Positions 36,554 to 46,993 of a DNA stretch of 64,000 bases are shown piece after piece. The position numbers and the translations under genes are program-made. The stretch comes from Martinezella rhizogenes. GTDB lineage: Bacteria; Pseudomonadota; Alphaproteobacteria; Rhizobiales; Rhizobiaceae. Location: contig NZ_JAPYZZ010000001.1 in NCBI RefSeq assembly GCF_027460065.1, forward strand, positions 128,864 through 192,863. Reading direction: 5' to 3'. The notes under the pieces are model-generated. The model searched no databases, had not been told where the DNA came from, and worked only from the letters and a program-made list of their open reading frames with translations. Position 1 is the first letter of the stretch. Each line of letters opens with the position of its first letter.

Positions 36554-37354
36554 TTATGACGCCGTCCGGATTGCCCTTACATTGCGCGAATAGGCGGCGC
36601 GGCCATTATTGAGGTCATCCACGAAGGGCGTGAAGGCATGACTGCCGGTCTCGTGCATGATGAGCGGCGTGCGGAAAGTGAGCCGTGCGCGCGATCCCTT
36701 TATCGCGGTGACGAGCATGCGCACCGCATCCTCGCCGGGGCGGGGATGGATGAGGGTGATCTCGATGCCGCCGAAGCGGCTGCCGCAGGCGGCGATGATC
36801 TCCGCCACCGATTGCGGCCGTGAAATCAGGGAAAGCTGCCCACCCGAAACCATGATCGCGCTCGCGGTCCTGATCCAGTCCTCGAACAGGCCCTCCGTCA
36901 TGGCATGCGCCTCGGCCTTCAGGGCATCCGGCGTGCGGCGGTCGCCCGCGTCATTATAGGGCGGGTTCATGATGACGTGATGGAAATGCTCATCAGGCAA
37001 TCCGGCTTCGACACGCGCTTTCGCCCGCAGTGTCACATCGGCTTCGAGAACCTCGACGCGGGCCGAAAAAGCGGCATTCTCAGGCAATTCGAGACCGCGG
37101 CGGGCAAATTCAGCCATTTCCGGGGAACGTTCATAGAGTGTCACCTCGGCCTTTTCGAGCCGCGCCGCCACCGCCATGCCGGCGGCACCGGCGCCAGCGC
37201 CGAGATCGGCGATCCGGCAGGCGCGGTTATCCGCCACCAATGACGCCAGAAGCATGGCGTCCATGCCCGCCCGGTGCCCCCTGCCCTTCGGCTGGATGAT
37301 GTGAAACCGACCCCGGTGAAACGCGTCGATCGTTTCGGAAATGCCGTCGCCCAC
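36554..37354 (-). CDS. TrmN6-like methyltransferase (tRNA1-Val adenine-37 type)
   Basis: The 266-residue class I methyltransferase has a SAM motif (IADLGAGAGAAGMAV, residues about 48-62) and the catalytic NPPY motif of N6-adenine or glutamine methylases (IMNPPYND, about 128-135). Its closest familiar relatives are E. coli YfiC/TrmN6, which methylates A37 of tRNA1-Val, and similar RNA methylases. The opening DAFHRGRFHIIQPKGRGHRAG fits that group. It begins six bases after the DUF2007 stop, so they are in one transcript. Substrate assignment is by family. Confidence 0.85.
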   Translation of the reverse strand: MGDGISETIDAFHRGRFHIIQPKGRGHRAGMDAMLLASLVADNRACRIADLGAGAGAAGMAVAARLEKAEVTLYERSPEMAEFARRGLELPENAAFSARVEVLEADVTLRAKARVEAGLPDEHFHHVIMNPPYNDAGDRRTPDALKAEAHAMTEGLFEDWIRTASAIMVSGGQLSLISRPQSVAEIIAACGSRFGGIEITLIHPRPGEDAVRMLVTAIKGSRARLTFRTPLIMHETGSHAFTPFVDDLNNGRAAYSRNVRAIRTAS

Positions 37355-37360
37355 CGCCGC

Positions 37361-37591
37361 TCAAGCCTCTTCGTTGCGCAACTCGTCCCCCAGCCCGGCA
37401 TCCATGAGAATGCGGCGGGCCTGGTCGGCGCGATCTTCTTCCACCAGGAACCTTCGCGGCAGAAGGCCGAGCGATCCCTCCAGAATGCTCATCGCCTGAT
37501 CGGCTATGAGGCAATGGATGCCGGCGTCCTTCATCAGGCTTTCAGCGAAGGAAAGAAGCACGGCATCGTTGGTACGGATCAGTTCACGCAT
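37361..37591 (-). CDS. DUF2007 domain-containing protein
   Basis: The 76-residue protein is a single DUF2007 (putative signal-transducing, PII-like fold) domain. It starts MRELIRTNDAVLLSFAESL and has the DAGIHCLIAD core and the LPRRFLVEEDRADQARRIL end. Members are small cytosolic proteins of unknown role. It is followed after six bases by the TrmN6-like methylase gene. The upstream region is shared with the divergent polyprenyl synthase gene. Confidence 0.85.
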   Translation of the reverse strand: MRELIRTNDAVLLSFAESLMKDAGIHCLIADQAMSILEGSLGLLPRRFLVEEDRADQARRILMDAGLGDELRNEEA

Positions 37592-37702
37592 GGATAAGCC
37601 CTAAATTCCCATCTTTTTGAATGGCTAGCGGCAATTCGCCCCTTGCCGCACAAGGCATCAGTTTTTATTGTCGAGTTCAAATTCGAACTGGAGTCCTGTC
37701 CC

Positions 37703-38719
37703 TTGGGCGTCGTCATACCGCTTGAAGAAAGCAAAAACAAACTCGCATCCGTCAAGCCGCTTGTCGACCTGACCCGTCCCGACATGGAACGGGTGAACCA
37801 GCTTATCCTTTCCAGGGCCGGTTCCGATGTCCAGATGATACCCGAGGTGGCCAACCATCTTATCTCCTCCGGCGGCAAACGCCTGCGGCCGATGCTGACG
37901 CTCGCCTCGGCCTCGATGTTCGGTTACGAGGGCGATAACCACATCAAGCTTGCCACCAGCGTGGAATTCATGCACACGGCGACACTTCTGCACGACGATG
38001 TGGTGGATGAAAGCGATCTGCGCCGCGGCAAATCCACCGCCCGCACCATCTGGGGCAACCAGGCGAGCGTTCTCGTCGGGGACTTCCTGCTCGGCCAGGC
38101 TTTCCGCATGATGGTGGATGTCGGTTCGCTGGACGCGCTCGACGTACTCTCCACCGCCGCTTCCGTCATCGCTGAGGGCGAAGTGCTGCAGCTTTCGGTC
38201 GCCAAGAACATGGAAACGACCGAGGACGATTACCTGCAGGTGATTCGCGCCAAGACGGCTGCCCTCTTTGCCGCCGCAGCCGAAGTCGGCCCCATCGTCG
38301 CCAAAACGGACAAGGCCAGCCGCAGCGCACTGAAATCCTATGGCATGAATCTCGGCCTCGCTTTCCAGCTGGTTGACGACGTGCTGGATTATGGCGGCAA
38401 GTCCGCCGATCTCGGCAAGAACACCGGTGACGATTTCCGCGAAGGCAAGATCACGCTGCCGGTCATCCTGTCCTATCGACGCGGCACGCAGGATGAGCGC
38501 GCCTTCTGGCGCAACGCCATCGAGAAGGGCGAAAGCAGCGACGAGAACCTGGAAAAGGCGCTCGGTCTGATTACCAAATATAACGGCTTGGGCGACACGA
38601 TCGGTCGCGCCACGCATTACGGCACGATCGCCCGTGACGCGCTTGCGCCGTTGCCGCAGAGCCCATGGAAAAATGCGCTTCTCGAGGTCATCGACTTCTG
38701 CATCGAGCGTCTCAACTGA
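37703..38719 (+). CDS. ddsA: Polyprenyl (probably decaprenyl) diphosphate synthase
   Basis: The 338-residue trans-prenyltransferase builds the long isoprenoid tail of ubiquinone from farnesyl diphosphate and isopentenyl diphosphate. Both aspartate-rich motifs are present: DDVVD at about residues 98-102 and DDVLD at about 225-229. Agrobacterium makes CoQ10, hence decaprenyl; length specificity cannot be read with certainty here. I start at TTG 37703, with GGAG ten bases upstream (LGVVIPLEES). The frame extends back to TTG 37643, which would add 20 residues. Its product would be used by UbiA, encoded at 16894. Confidence 0.92.
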   Translation: MGVVIPLEESKNKLASVKPLVDLTRPDMERVNQLILSRAGSDVQMIPEVANHLISSGGKRLRPMLTLASASMFGYEGDNHIKLATSVEFMHTATLLHDDVVDESDLRRGKSTARTIWGNQASVLVGDFLLGQAFRMMVDVGSLDALDVLSTAASVIAEGEVLQLSVAKNMETTEDDYLQVIRAKTAALFAAAAEVGPIVAKTDKASRSALKSYGMNLGLAFQLVDDVLDYGGKSADLGKNTGDDFREGKITLPVILSYRRGTQDERAFWRNAIEKGESSDENLEKALGLITKYNGLGDTIGRATHYGTIARDALAPLPQSPWKNALLEVIDFCIERLN

Positions 38720-38910
38720 CGCTCAAGCCCTCAGCAAAAGGCGGATGGACAGGTCCATCCGCCCGACGTTCCGGGCCGGTTTCCCCGCAAGGCGTGATTG
38801 TGGCACAGGCCATAATTTCTTGCGGGGTTGCTTCAAAAAAGCCATTCTATCGTGACCAAACAATGGAAACTGATTTTTCCGTGCATTCGCACAAAGGCAA
38901 AGGTTCCCTC

Positions 38911-40755
38911 ATGCGGCGTAAACCAGCACTTCGTCTTCTCTGCAGCGCGGCTCTTGCCGCCGCTCTCGCAATCGGCGCGGGTGCCAGCCCCGGCTTTGCG
39001 GAGACAAAGGCGAAACCGGAAGATCAAGCCGTTACCTTCGATCCCGGCAAGGTCAACACCTTCTCCGGCGCTTTCCTCGCCGGACGCAATGCCGATGTCG
39101 ATCAGGACTATCCTACCGCGATTTCGCTCTACAAGAAGGCGCTGGAATATGATCCGGCAAATTCGGAAATCCGCCAGCGGCTGATGATCGCCGAACTTCT
39201 GAGCGGTAATTTCGAGGCCGGCGCCAAGATCGCCGATTCGATGAAGGACGATACCTCGGTGGAGCGCGTCACGACCATCGTGCGCGGTCTCGATGCCATC
39301 AAGGACAAGGAATTCACCAAGGCCGAGAAAATCCTGAAATATACCGGTCCGAACGATCTTGACCGCATGGTCAACACGCTTTTGACCGCCTGGGCGCGTG
39401 CCGGTTCCGGCAAGCCGAAGGAAGCGCTGGCGCTCGTCAACAATATGAAGGGCCCGGGCTGGATTTCGATCTTCCAGAAATACAATGCCGCGGCCATCGC
39501 CCTGGTTTCCGGCAATGTCGAAGCCGCCCGCAAGAGCCTGAACGAAGCCGTGACGGACCGCGAAGGCGGGGCCACCGCCTCCGATACCTATATGCGCGCG
39601 GTCATGGCGCTTGCGCGGCTGGAGGCTTCCGCCGGCAACAAGCAGAAGGCACTGGATGCGATCGCCGTCGGCGACACTTTCGCGCCGAATTACGCGCCGC
39701 TGAAAGCGCTTCGCGAAGCGATCGAAAAGGGTGAAAAGCCGGAGCAGCAGATTACCAATGCGGTGGAGGGTGCGGCCAGCGTTATGTTCTCGATTGCCGG
39801 CGCGTTGAACCGCGAGGGCGCCGAAGAGATTGTGACCCTTTATCTACAGACCTCGCGTGCCCTTGATCCAAAGAGCCCGGATACGCTCATACTTCTCGGC
39901 GGTCTTGCCGAAGCTATGAAGCAGCCTGAGCGTGCCATCACCTTCTATCGCGAAGTGCCGAAGGATTCACCGATGCACCGCATCTCCGAGCTGCAGCTCG
40001 GATTGACGCTGGCACAGACCGGCAAGGTGGAAGAGTCGCGCAAGCATCTTCTGTCGCTGCTTGAATCCGATCCGAAGGACATCCGTTCCTACCTCGCTTA
40101 TGGCAGCGTTCTTTCCGACGCCAAGGACTACAAGGCGATGGCCGAGAACTACGACAAGGCTATCGAGGTGATCGGTGCCGTGCCGCAGAAGTCGGATTGG
40201 TCGGTGTTCTTCCAGCGCGGCATCGCCTATGAGCGGCTGAAGCAATGGGACAAGGCCGAACCGAATTTCAAGCGGGCGCTGGAGCTTAACCCCGATCAGC
40301 CGCAGGTTCTGAACTATCTGGGTTATTCCTGGGTGGATAAGGGCATCAATCTCGATGACGCCATGAAGATGATCGGCCGCGCGGTCGAGCTTCGGCCGAA
40401 TGACGGTTATATCGTCGATTCGCTCGGCTGGGCGCATTATCGCCTCGGCGATTTCGATCAGGCCGTGACGGAACTAGAGCGCGCTATCGAGCTCAAGGCC
40501 GGTGACCCCACCATCAACGACCATCTGGGCGATGCCTATTGGCGCGTGGGCCGCAAGATCGAGGCCGTTTATCAGTGGAACCGCGCGCTCATCGGCGACA
40601 ATGACGATGTGGACAAGGCCAAGGTGAAGGAAAAAATCGCCAACGGCCTGCCGCCTGTCGAAAAGGACGCTGAAAACACCGCCAAGAAGGACGTGGCGCC
40701 GCAACCACCGGCCCCTCCGGCACCGGCGACCCCAACGCCGGACAAGAAATCCTGA
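38911..40755 (+). CDS. Exported tetratricopeptide-repeat protein
   Basis: This 614-residue protein has a signal peptide (MRRKPALRLLCSAALAAAL..., cleavage near GFAE). About ten TPR units follow; the clearest lie in the last third (AEPNFKRALELNPDQPQVLN, then MIGRAVELRPNDGY and ELERAIELKAGDPTINDHLG). The C-terminus is Pro/Ala-rich. It is probably periplasmic or lipid-face associated and acts as a protein-protein scaffold. ATG 38911 follows AAAGGTTCC; ATG 38863 is also in frame. ispE starts six bases after it, so the two are co-transcribed; this TPR-ispE pairing is common in rhizobia. Confidence 0.9.
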   Translation: MRRKPALRLLCSAALAAALAIGAGASPGFAETKAKPEDQAVTFDPGKVNTFSGAFLAGRNADVDQDYPTAISLYKKALEYDPANSEIRQRLMIAELLSGNFEAGAKIADSMKDDTSVERVTTIVRGLDAIKDKEFTKAEKILKYTGPNDLDRMVNTLLTAWARAGSGKPKEALALVNNMKGPGWISIFQKYNAAAIALVSGNVEAARKSLNEAVTDREGGATASDTYMRAVMALARLEASAGNKQKALDAIAVGDTFAPNYAPLKALREAIEKGEKPEQQITNAVEGAASVMFSIAGALNREGAEEIVTLYLQTSRALDPKSPDTLILLGGLAEAMKQPERAITFYREVPKDSPMHRISELQLGLTLAQTGKVEESRKHLLSLLESDPKDIRSYLAYGSVLSDAKDYKAMAENYDKAIEVIGAVPQKSDWSVFFQRGIAYERLKQWDKAEPNFKRALELNPDQPQVLNYLGYSWVDKGINLDDAMKMIGRAVELRPNDGYIVDSLGWAHYRLGDFDQAVTELERAIELKAGDPTINDHLGDAYWRVGRKIEAVYQWNRALIGDNDDVDKAKVKEKIANGLPPVEKDAENTAKKDVAPQPPAPPAPATPTPDKKS

Positions 40756-40761
40756 CGCCGC

Positions 40762-41661
40762 ATGCGCCTGCATGAGGTTTCCGGGGCCACCGAAACAATC
40801 GAGGCGGCCCCGGCCAAGATCAATCTGGCGCTGCATGTCACCGGTCAGCGGGCAGATGGCTACCATCTGCTTGAAACGCTGGTGACATTCACCGCAGCCG
40901 GCGATGTGATCCGCATTCGCGACGCCACAACTGACGCTTTCTCCATTTCCGGCCCTTTCGGCGATGTTCTAAGCGCCGGCGATGGTGGCGATAACCTCGT
41001 CACCCGCGCCCGAGACATGTTGCGCGACGCTCTCGCGTCAACAGGCCAGCCCGCCCGCCCGGTCGACATTCACCTTGAAAAAAACCTGCCGGTTGCTTCG
41101 GGCATCGGTGGCGGTTCGGCGGATGCCGCCGCAACGCTGCGGGGGCTTTTGCGGCACTGGGATGCCGAGATCGCACCGGAAAAACTCGCCTCTCTCGCAT
41201 TGAAACTCGGTGCGGATGTCCCGATGTGCCTTGCAAGCCGGCCGCTGATTGCGCGCGGTATCGGCGAGGACATCGAAGCCCTCACCGACCTGCCGGAACT
41301 CTCCGTGGTTCTGGCCAATCCCATGAAGGCCGTCTCGACACCGGAGATTTTCCGGCGATTGCAGAACAAGGCCAATCCGCACCTGCCCACACCTGCGACG
41401 ATTGGCTGGGCGACAACTGGCTGGATGGATTTTCTCGCCCAAAGCCGCAACGATCTGCAGCCGCCGGCTCAGGCGATGCTGCCTGATATCGGGGAGATTA
41501 CCGGGCTGCTGTCTGCGGAAGGGGCAGCCCTTGTCCGCATGTCCGGTTCCGGGGCAACCTGTTTCGGGATTTTTCATTCCTTCGATGCCGCCCAAAACGC
41601 GGAAACATCGCTTCGGAAGAAACGCCCCGGCTGGTATTTTCAGGCAACGCGGACCATTTGA
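40762..41661 (+). CDS. ispE: 4-diphosphocytidyl-2-C-methyl-D-erythritol kinase
   Basis: The 299-residue GHMP kinase phosphorylates the 2-hydroxyl of CDP-methylerythritol in the non-mevalonate isoprenoid pathway. The substrate-binding opening PAKINLALHVTGQRADGYHLL (residues about 15-34) and the ATP-binding loop LPVASGIGGGSADAAATLR (about 109-127) are canonical. MSGSGATCFGIF closes the fold. It follows the TPR gene by six bases, and moaB begins 26 bp later. Its product feeds the polyprenyl synthase encoded upstream. Confidence 0.95.
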   Translation: MRLHEVSGATETIEAAPAKINLALHVTGQRADGYHLLETLVTFTAAGDVIRIRDATTDAFSISGPFGDVLSAGDGGDNLVTRARDMLRDALASTGQPARPVDIHLEKNLPVASGIGGGSADAAATLRGLLRHWDAEIAPEKLASLALKLGADVPMCLASRPLIARGIGEDIEALTDLPELSVVLANPMKAVSTPEIFRRLQNKANPHLPTPATIGWATTGWMDFLAQSRNDLQPPAQAMLPDIGEITGLLSAEGAALVRMSGSGATCFGIFHSFDAAQNAETSLRKKRPGWYFQATRTI

Positions 41662-41687
41662 GGGCCGGATATTTCGAGGATAAGGCC

Positions 41688-42233
41688 ATGGCAGGCGATA
41701 GACCCTTCATTCCCCTTGGCATTGCGGTTCTGACCGTTTCGGACAGCCGCACGCTGGAGAACGACAAGTCCGGCGACACGCTCGTCGCAAGGCTGGAAGA
41801 AGCGGGCCACAGGCTCGCCGCTCGCGCCATCGTGCCGGATGACAAGGCAGCGATTGCAGACACCGTGCGCGAATGGACGCGGTCTGAAGGCGTGGATGTG
41901 GTCATCACGACAGGCGGCACCGGCTTTACCGGCCGCGACGTGACGCCCGAGGCACTGGAGCCGTTGTTCGAAAAACGCATGGACGGGTTTTCCGCGCTTT
42001 TCCATCGCATTTCCTATGAGAAGATCGGCACCGCCACCATCCAGTCACGCGCGACCGGCGGCGTGGCCAATGCCACCTTCATCTTCGTGCTGCCCGGCTC
42101 TCCCGGCGCCTGCAAGGATGCCTGGGACGGCATCCTCAAGGCCCAGCTCGATTACCGCCATATGCCCTGCAATTTCGTGGAAATCATGCCGCGGCTCGAT
42201 GAGCATTTGAAGCGTGGGGCTGGGGGCGTTTAG
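41688..42233 (+). CDS. moaB: Molybdenum cofactor biosynthesis protein B
   Basis: The 181-residue MoaB/Mog-fold protein binds molybdopterin and acts in adenylylation or metal-insertion steps of molybdenum cofactor synthesis. The opening IAVLTVSDSRTLENDKSGD and the TTGGTGFTGRDVTPEAL loop (about residues 73-87) are diagnostic. ATG 41688 after GAGGATAAGG is preferred; the TTG 41658 that overlaps ispE is less likely. It ends the ispE transcript just before a palindromic repeat. Confidence 0.93.
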   Translation: MAGDRPFIPLGIAVLTVSDSRTLENDKSGDTLVARLEEAGHRLAARAIVPDDKAAIADTVREWTRSEGVDVVITTGGTGFTGRDVTPEALEPLFEKRMDGFSALFHRISYEKIGTATIQSRATGGVANATFIFVLPGSPGACKDAWDGILKAQLDYRHMPCNFVEIMPRLDEHLKRGAGGV

Positions 42234-42261
42234 AGCCGGATTCAGGGTTGTTGGGCCGAAG

Positions 42262-42441
42262 GTGCGTGGGGCTCACCCCCCTCTGCCCTGCCGGGCATCT
42301 CCCCCTCAAGGGGGGAGATCAGCAGGAGGGGCTACCGCCATTTCACTCTCAAACGTTGAGATCATCGAGACTTAGCCGCTTGCCGATCTCCCCCCTTGAG
42401 GGGGAGATGCCCGGCAGGGCAGAGGGGGTAAGCCCCACACG
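42262..42441. repeat. Long inverted repeat, copy 2
   Basis: Arms at about 42262-42320 and 42386-42441 share the same 44-base core as 27704-27859 and extend a further dozen bases (GTGGGGCT and AGCCCCAC ends). The loop again contains AAACGTT. It fills the gap between moaB and the convergent dienelactone hydrolase gene and could serve as a terminator in both directions. Confidence 0.9.
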
Positions 42442-42518
42442 CCTTCGATCCACGATCAAGGGCAGCATCCAGCCCCTTTCGTCAACGAAAAGAAGAGCCG
42501 AGTGGACGTTGAACCCCA

Positions 42519-43367
42519 TCACCCCAGATATCTCTTGAAAAACTCCGTCGTCCGCCCCCAGGCGAGATCTGCGGCCGCCTTGTCGTAGCGCGCCGAGGAC
42601 GTATCGTTGTTGAAAGCATGGTTGACGCCGTCATAAACGAAGATTTCGAAGGTCTTGCCGTTTTCCTCCAGCGCCTTTTTATAGGCGTCGATACCGGCAT
42701 TGATGCGCTCGTCGAGACCCGCATATTGCAAAAGCAGCGGCGCCTTGATGGCTGGCACATCGGCCGCCGGCGGTTGCTGGCCGTAATAGGCGACGCCGGC
42801 ATTGAGGCCCGTCGATTTGGTGGCGAAACGATTGACCAGCCCGCCGCCCCAGCAGAAGCCGACCGCACCCACCTTGCCATTCGCCCCCTGCCTTGCCGCG
42901 AGCCACACCCTGCCCGCTTCGGCATTGGCGACGGTTGCCTCCATGTCGAGACCGCTGAACATTTCCCGCGCCTTATCCTCGTCCGCCGGCGTTCCGCCCT
43001 GCGGCGAGAGAAAATCAACCGCTAGCGCCCGGAAACCGGCGAGCGCCACACGTCTTGCCACATCGCGGATATGGTCGTTCAGACCACGGTTTTCATGGAT
43101 GACGATGACGGAACCAATGGGGCCGGACACCGACTTCGGTGTGACGAGATAACCCTTCATCTCGCCGCCGGGCGCTGGATAGGTCACGTCTTCCGCAACA
43201 ATTCCCGCATCGTCAGGCGCAACGATGGCTGCGCGGGCGCTATTGGCAGAAAGCAGCGGGGCGATTGCAGCAGCAGCCGCACCCGAGCCGGCCAATATGG
43301 AGAGCTTTTCCATGAATTTGCGGCGGTCGAGGCTGAGATGGGTATATTCATCGTAAGCGTCGATCAT
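42519..43367 (-). CDS. Dienelactone hydrolase family protein with Tat-type signal
   Basis: The 282-residue alpha/beta hydrolase has a Tat-type leader (LDRRKFMEKLSILAGSG, cleavage near ANSARA). The carboxymethylenebutenolidase triad is present: Cys in GFCWGGG, Asp in GLDERINAG and His in DGVNHAFNND. It is probably a periplasmic esterase or hydrolase of unknown substrate. ATG 43367 is the first standard start, but a strong AAGGAGG lies upstream, eight bases before an in-frame ATC at 43394 (ATC GAC AAG CCC). Relatives often begin there with ATG, so translation may start at 43394. Confidence 0.87.
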   Translation of the reverse strand: MIDAYDEYTHLSLDRRKFMEKLSILAGSGAAAAAIAPLLSANSARAAIVAPDDAGIVAEDVTYPAPGGEMKGYLVTPKSVSGPIGSVIVIHENRGLNDHIRDVARRVALAGFRALAVDFLSPQGGTPADEDKAREMFSGLDMEATVANAEAGRVWLAARQGANGKVGAVGFCWGGGLVNRFATKSTGLNAGVAYYGQQPPAADVPAIKAPLLLQYAGLDERINAGIDAYKKALEENGKTFEIFVYDGVNHAFNNDTSSARYDKAAADLAWGRTTEFFKRYLG

Positions 43368-43511
43368 CGCCTGCGTAATCTTGGGCTTGTCGATCGCTCT
43401 ATCCTCCTTGAACGCGCGGATGCGGAAGGATAACGCAGATCGCCCTGCGGGGAACAAGGCGGGCGGAAGCGGCGCCACACATTTGCGTGAGCGCCGCTTC
43501 CGGGTTTGACG

Positions 43512-44540
43512 TCAGGCGGCGAGATCCACGACGATGCGGCCGTCGATCTTGCCCTCTTCCATGCGGTGGAAGATGTCATTGATGTTTTCGAGCTTGTCCC
43601 AGGAGAAGTGGGCAGCCACCTTGCCTTCACCGGCAAAGGTCAGCGCCTCCTCCAGATCCTGCCTTGTGCCGACGATGGAGCCACGCACCGTGATACGTTT
43701 CAGCACCGTGTCAAACACCGGAATGGAGATGAAGCCCGGCGGCAGGCCGACAAGCGCCATGGTGCCCTTAGAGCGCAGGAAGCCATAGGCCTGCTCCATG
43801 GCTTTCGGCGAAACCGCCGTCACCAGCGCGCCATGGACGCCGCCGGTTGCCTTTTGAACCTGCTCCACCGCGTCAGGAGCGCGGCCGTTGACGACGACGT
43901 CTGCTCCGAGTTTTTTGGCAAGCGCCAGCTTGTCGTCGAAAATATCGGCGGCAACGACATGCATGCCCATGGCTTTCGCATATTGCACGGCCATGTGGCC
44001 AAGCCCGCCAATGCCTGAAATGACCACCCATTCACCGGGCCTGACTTCTGTTTCTTTTAGGCCCTTATAGACCGTGACACCGGCGCAGAGCACGGGTGCG
44101 GCCGGACCGAAATCGAGATTATCAGGCAGGCGGCCGACGAATTTCGGATCGGCAAGGCCATATTCGGCAAAGCTGCCGTTGACGGAATAGCCTGAGTTCT
44201 TCTGGCTTGGGCACAGCGTCTCCCAGCCGGTGCGGCAGGGAATGCAGCAGCCGCAGGCGGTGTAGAGCCAGGGTGTGCCGGCGCGGTCACCTTCCTTGAT
44301 GCCGGTGACGCCAGCGCCGATCTTGGCGACATAACCTGCACCTTCATGTCCGGGAATGAAGGGCGGGTTGGGCTTGACCGGCCAGTCACCCGTTGCGGCG
44401 TGCAGGTCGGTGTGGCAAACGCCCGTCGCCTTGTAGTTGATGAGAATTTCACCGGGACCGGGATCCGGTATCGCCACTTCCTCGATGGTCAGCGGTTTTC
44501 CAAATGCGCGGACGACCGCCGCCTTCATTGTTTTAGCCAT
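43512..44540 (-). CDS. adhP: Zinc-dependent alcohol dehydrogenase (AdhP-like)
   Basis: The 342-residue medium-chain dehydrogenase resembles AdhP/AdhA, an NAD-linked enzyme for ethanol and other primary alcohols. Catalytic zinc ligands are in GVCHTDLHAATGDW and GHEGAGYV. Structural zinc cysteines occur in TACGCCIPCRTGWETLC. The Rossmann motif GIGGLGHMAVQYAKAMG is followed by an Asp (VAADIF), indicating NAD preference. ATG 44540 follows GGGAGTATGTC. It is probably transcribed alone. The exact physiological alcohol is unknown. Confidence 0.93.
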   Translation of the reverse strand: MAKTMKAAVVRAFGKPLTIEEVAIPDPGPGEILINYKATGVCHTDLHAATGDWPVKPNPPFIPGHEGAGYVAKIGAGVTGIKEGDRAGTPWLYTACGCCIPCRTGWETLCPSQKNSGYSVNGSFAEYGLADPKFVGRLPDNLDFGPAAPVLCAGVTVYKGLKETEVRPGEWVVISGIGGLGHMAVQYAKAMGMHVVAADIFDDKLALAKKLGADVVVNGRAPDAVEQVQKATGGVHGALVTAVSPKAMEQAYGFLRSKGTMALVGLPPGFISIPVFDTVLKRITVRGSIVGTRQDLEEALTFAGEGKVAAHFSWDKLENINDIFHRMEEGKIDGRIVVDLAA

Positions 44541-44689
44541 GACATACTCCCTAATCTCTGCTCGCCTGAAATCCTCGACGGCGGGCAGAGATTAACGGGG
44601 ATGGGGCGTCATGGAATTGACCCATCGCAAGCCGGAGCATTTTGCGCGGCGGGATTGTCTCACTTATGAAGCAACCTGATGGTGCTGAT

Positions 44690-45109
44690 TTACTCCAGCG
44701 CCAACCATATGGCGAGCCATCCCCAGAGGCAGACAACGAGCGCAAAGCCGATGCCGAACAATGCTCCGCGCTGACGCAGGCGGTTGCTGGTGACATGGAC
44801 ATAGGAATGGGCGCAGCGCGAGAGCACGAACAGCCATGCCAGAACGACGGTGACGATATTGTCCGCATCCGTGATGTAAAGCAGCAGGCAGGCGATGTGG
44901 AACAGGACCGGCAGTTCGAACTGGTTGGCGATGTTGCGATTCACCAGATAGCTTTCCCGCGCTTCCTCGCCCCGGTCGCGCAGCTTGATCGCGGATTCGC
45001 GATCCTTGAAGGTGTATTTATTGCGCCGGATAATCAGGAGTGCGTAAAGGCAAAAGACCAGAAAGACATGGGCGATCATCGGCCAGAACATTGCGGTCGT
45101 CGGTGACAT
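44690..45109 (-). CDS. MAPEG family membrane protein
   Basis: This 139-residue protein has four hydrophobic helices and the MAPEG pattern, with a polar loop after helix 1 (RDRGEEARESYLVNRNIANQ) and FELPVLFHIACLLLY in helix 2. MAPEG proteins are glutathione-linked or eicosanoid-type membrane enzymes in eukaryotes; bacterial roles are mostly unknown. ATG 45109 follows GGGGGAAAGC; the frame also extends to 45121. It lies downstream of guaB on the same strand but behind a terminator. Confidence 0.85.
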   Translation of the reverse strand: MSPTTAMFWPMIAHVFLVFCLYALLIIRRNKYTFKDRESAIKLRDRGEEARESYLVNRNIANQFELPVLFHIACLLLYITDADNIVTVVLAWLFVLSRCAHSYVHVTSNRLRQRGALFGIGFALVVCLWGWLAIWLALE

Positions 45110-45126
45110 GCTTTCCCCCAATCATG

Positions 45127-45161
45127 AAAACGCTCCCCGATCCGGCTGGAATCGGGGAGCG
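45127..45161 (-). terminator. guaB terminator
   Basis: CGCTCCCCGAT (45131-45141) and ATCGGGGAGCG (45151-45161) form an 11-bp stem; on the minus strand TTTTC follows. It lies between the guaB stop and the MAPEG start. Confidence 0.85.
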
Positions 45162-45203
45162 CCAAATATCTAGCCTATCTTTTTACGGATTCGGCTCGAA
45201 AGA

Positions 45204-46721
<1,518 letters not shown>

Positions 46722-46834
46722 TCATAATGAAAATGCGTGGCCGTTCCGGAACGAAAAGTTCACTCCGGCGCCCTGCAAGGATTGCTTGGAAGTTGGCGAG
46801 GGCTGGTAACACGTTCATGACAGGAAGGGAATAG

Positions 46835-46866
46835 AAAAAACCCGGAACGACCTTCCGGGCTTCTTC
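46835..46866 (-). terminator. Terminator downstream of the MBL-fold gene
   Basis: CCCGGAA (46841-46847) pairs with TTCCGGG (46853-46859). On the minus strand the hairpin is followed by TTTTTTC. It lies about 130 bp after the stop of the MBL-fold gene. Confidence 0.75.
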
Positions 46867-46887
46867 TGTTGCTGCATTGCAGCAGAC

Positions 46888-46934
46888 GTTAAAGCGCGTC
46901 GTGTGGATCCTTGTTCCACACGACGCGCTTTAAC
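46888..46934. repeat. Perfect 20-bp inverted repeat with 7-base loop
   Basis: GTTAAAGCGCGTCGTGTGGA at 46888-46907 is the exact reverse complement of 46915-46934. It lies between the MBL-fold gene and guaB and has no T-run, so it is not a standard terminator. It could be a repeat element or an operator, or part of an RNA structure. Confidence 0.8.
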
Positions 46935-46993
46935 TGCTTGTTTCTATGCATGTCGTTATCGCAAAACCGCTTAACACTTCTGCGCGACATGCA

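Noticed and set aside
27704..42441. The pair of long inverted repeats as ends of a composite transposon
   Set aside because: They flank 14 kb of ordinary housekeeping genes (glyS, aroA, glyQ, ispE, moaB) with no transposase; each copy is complete in itself.
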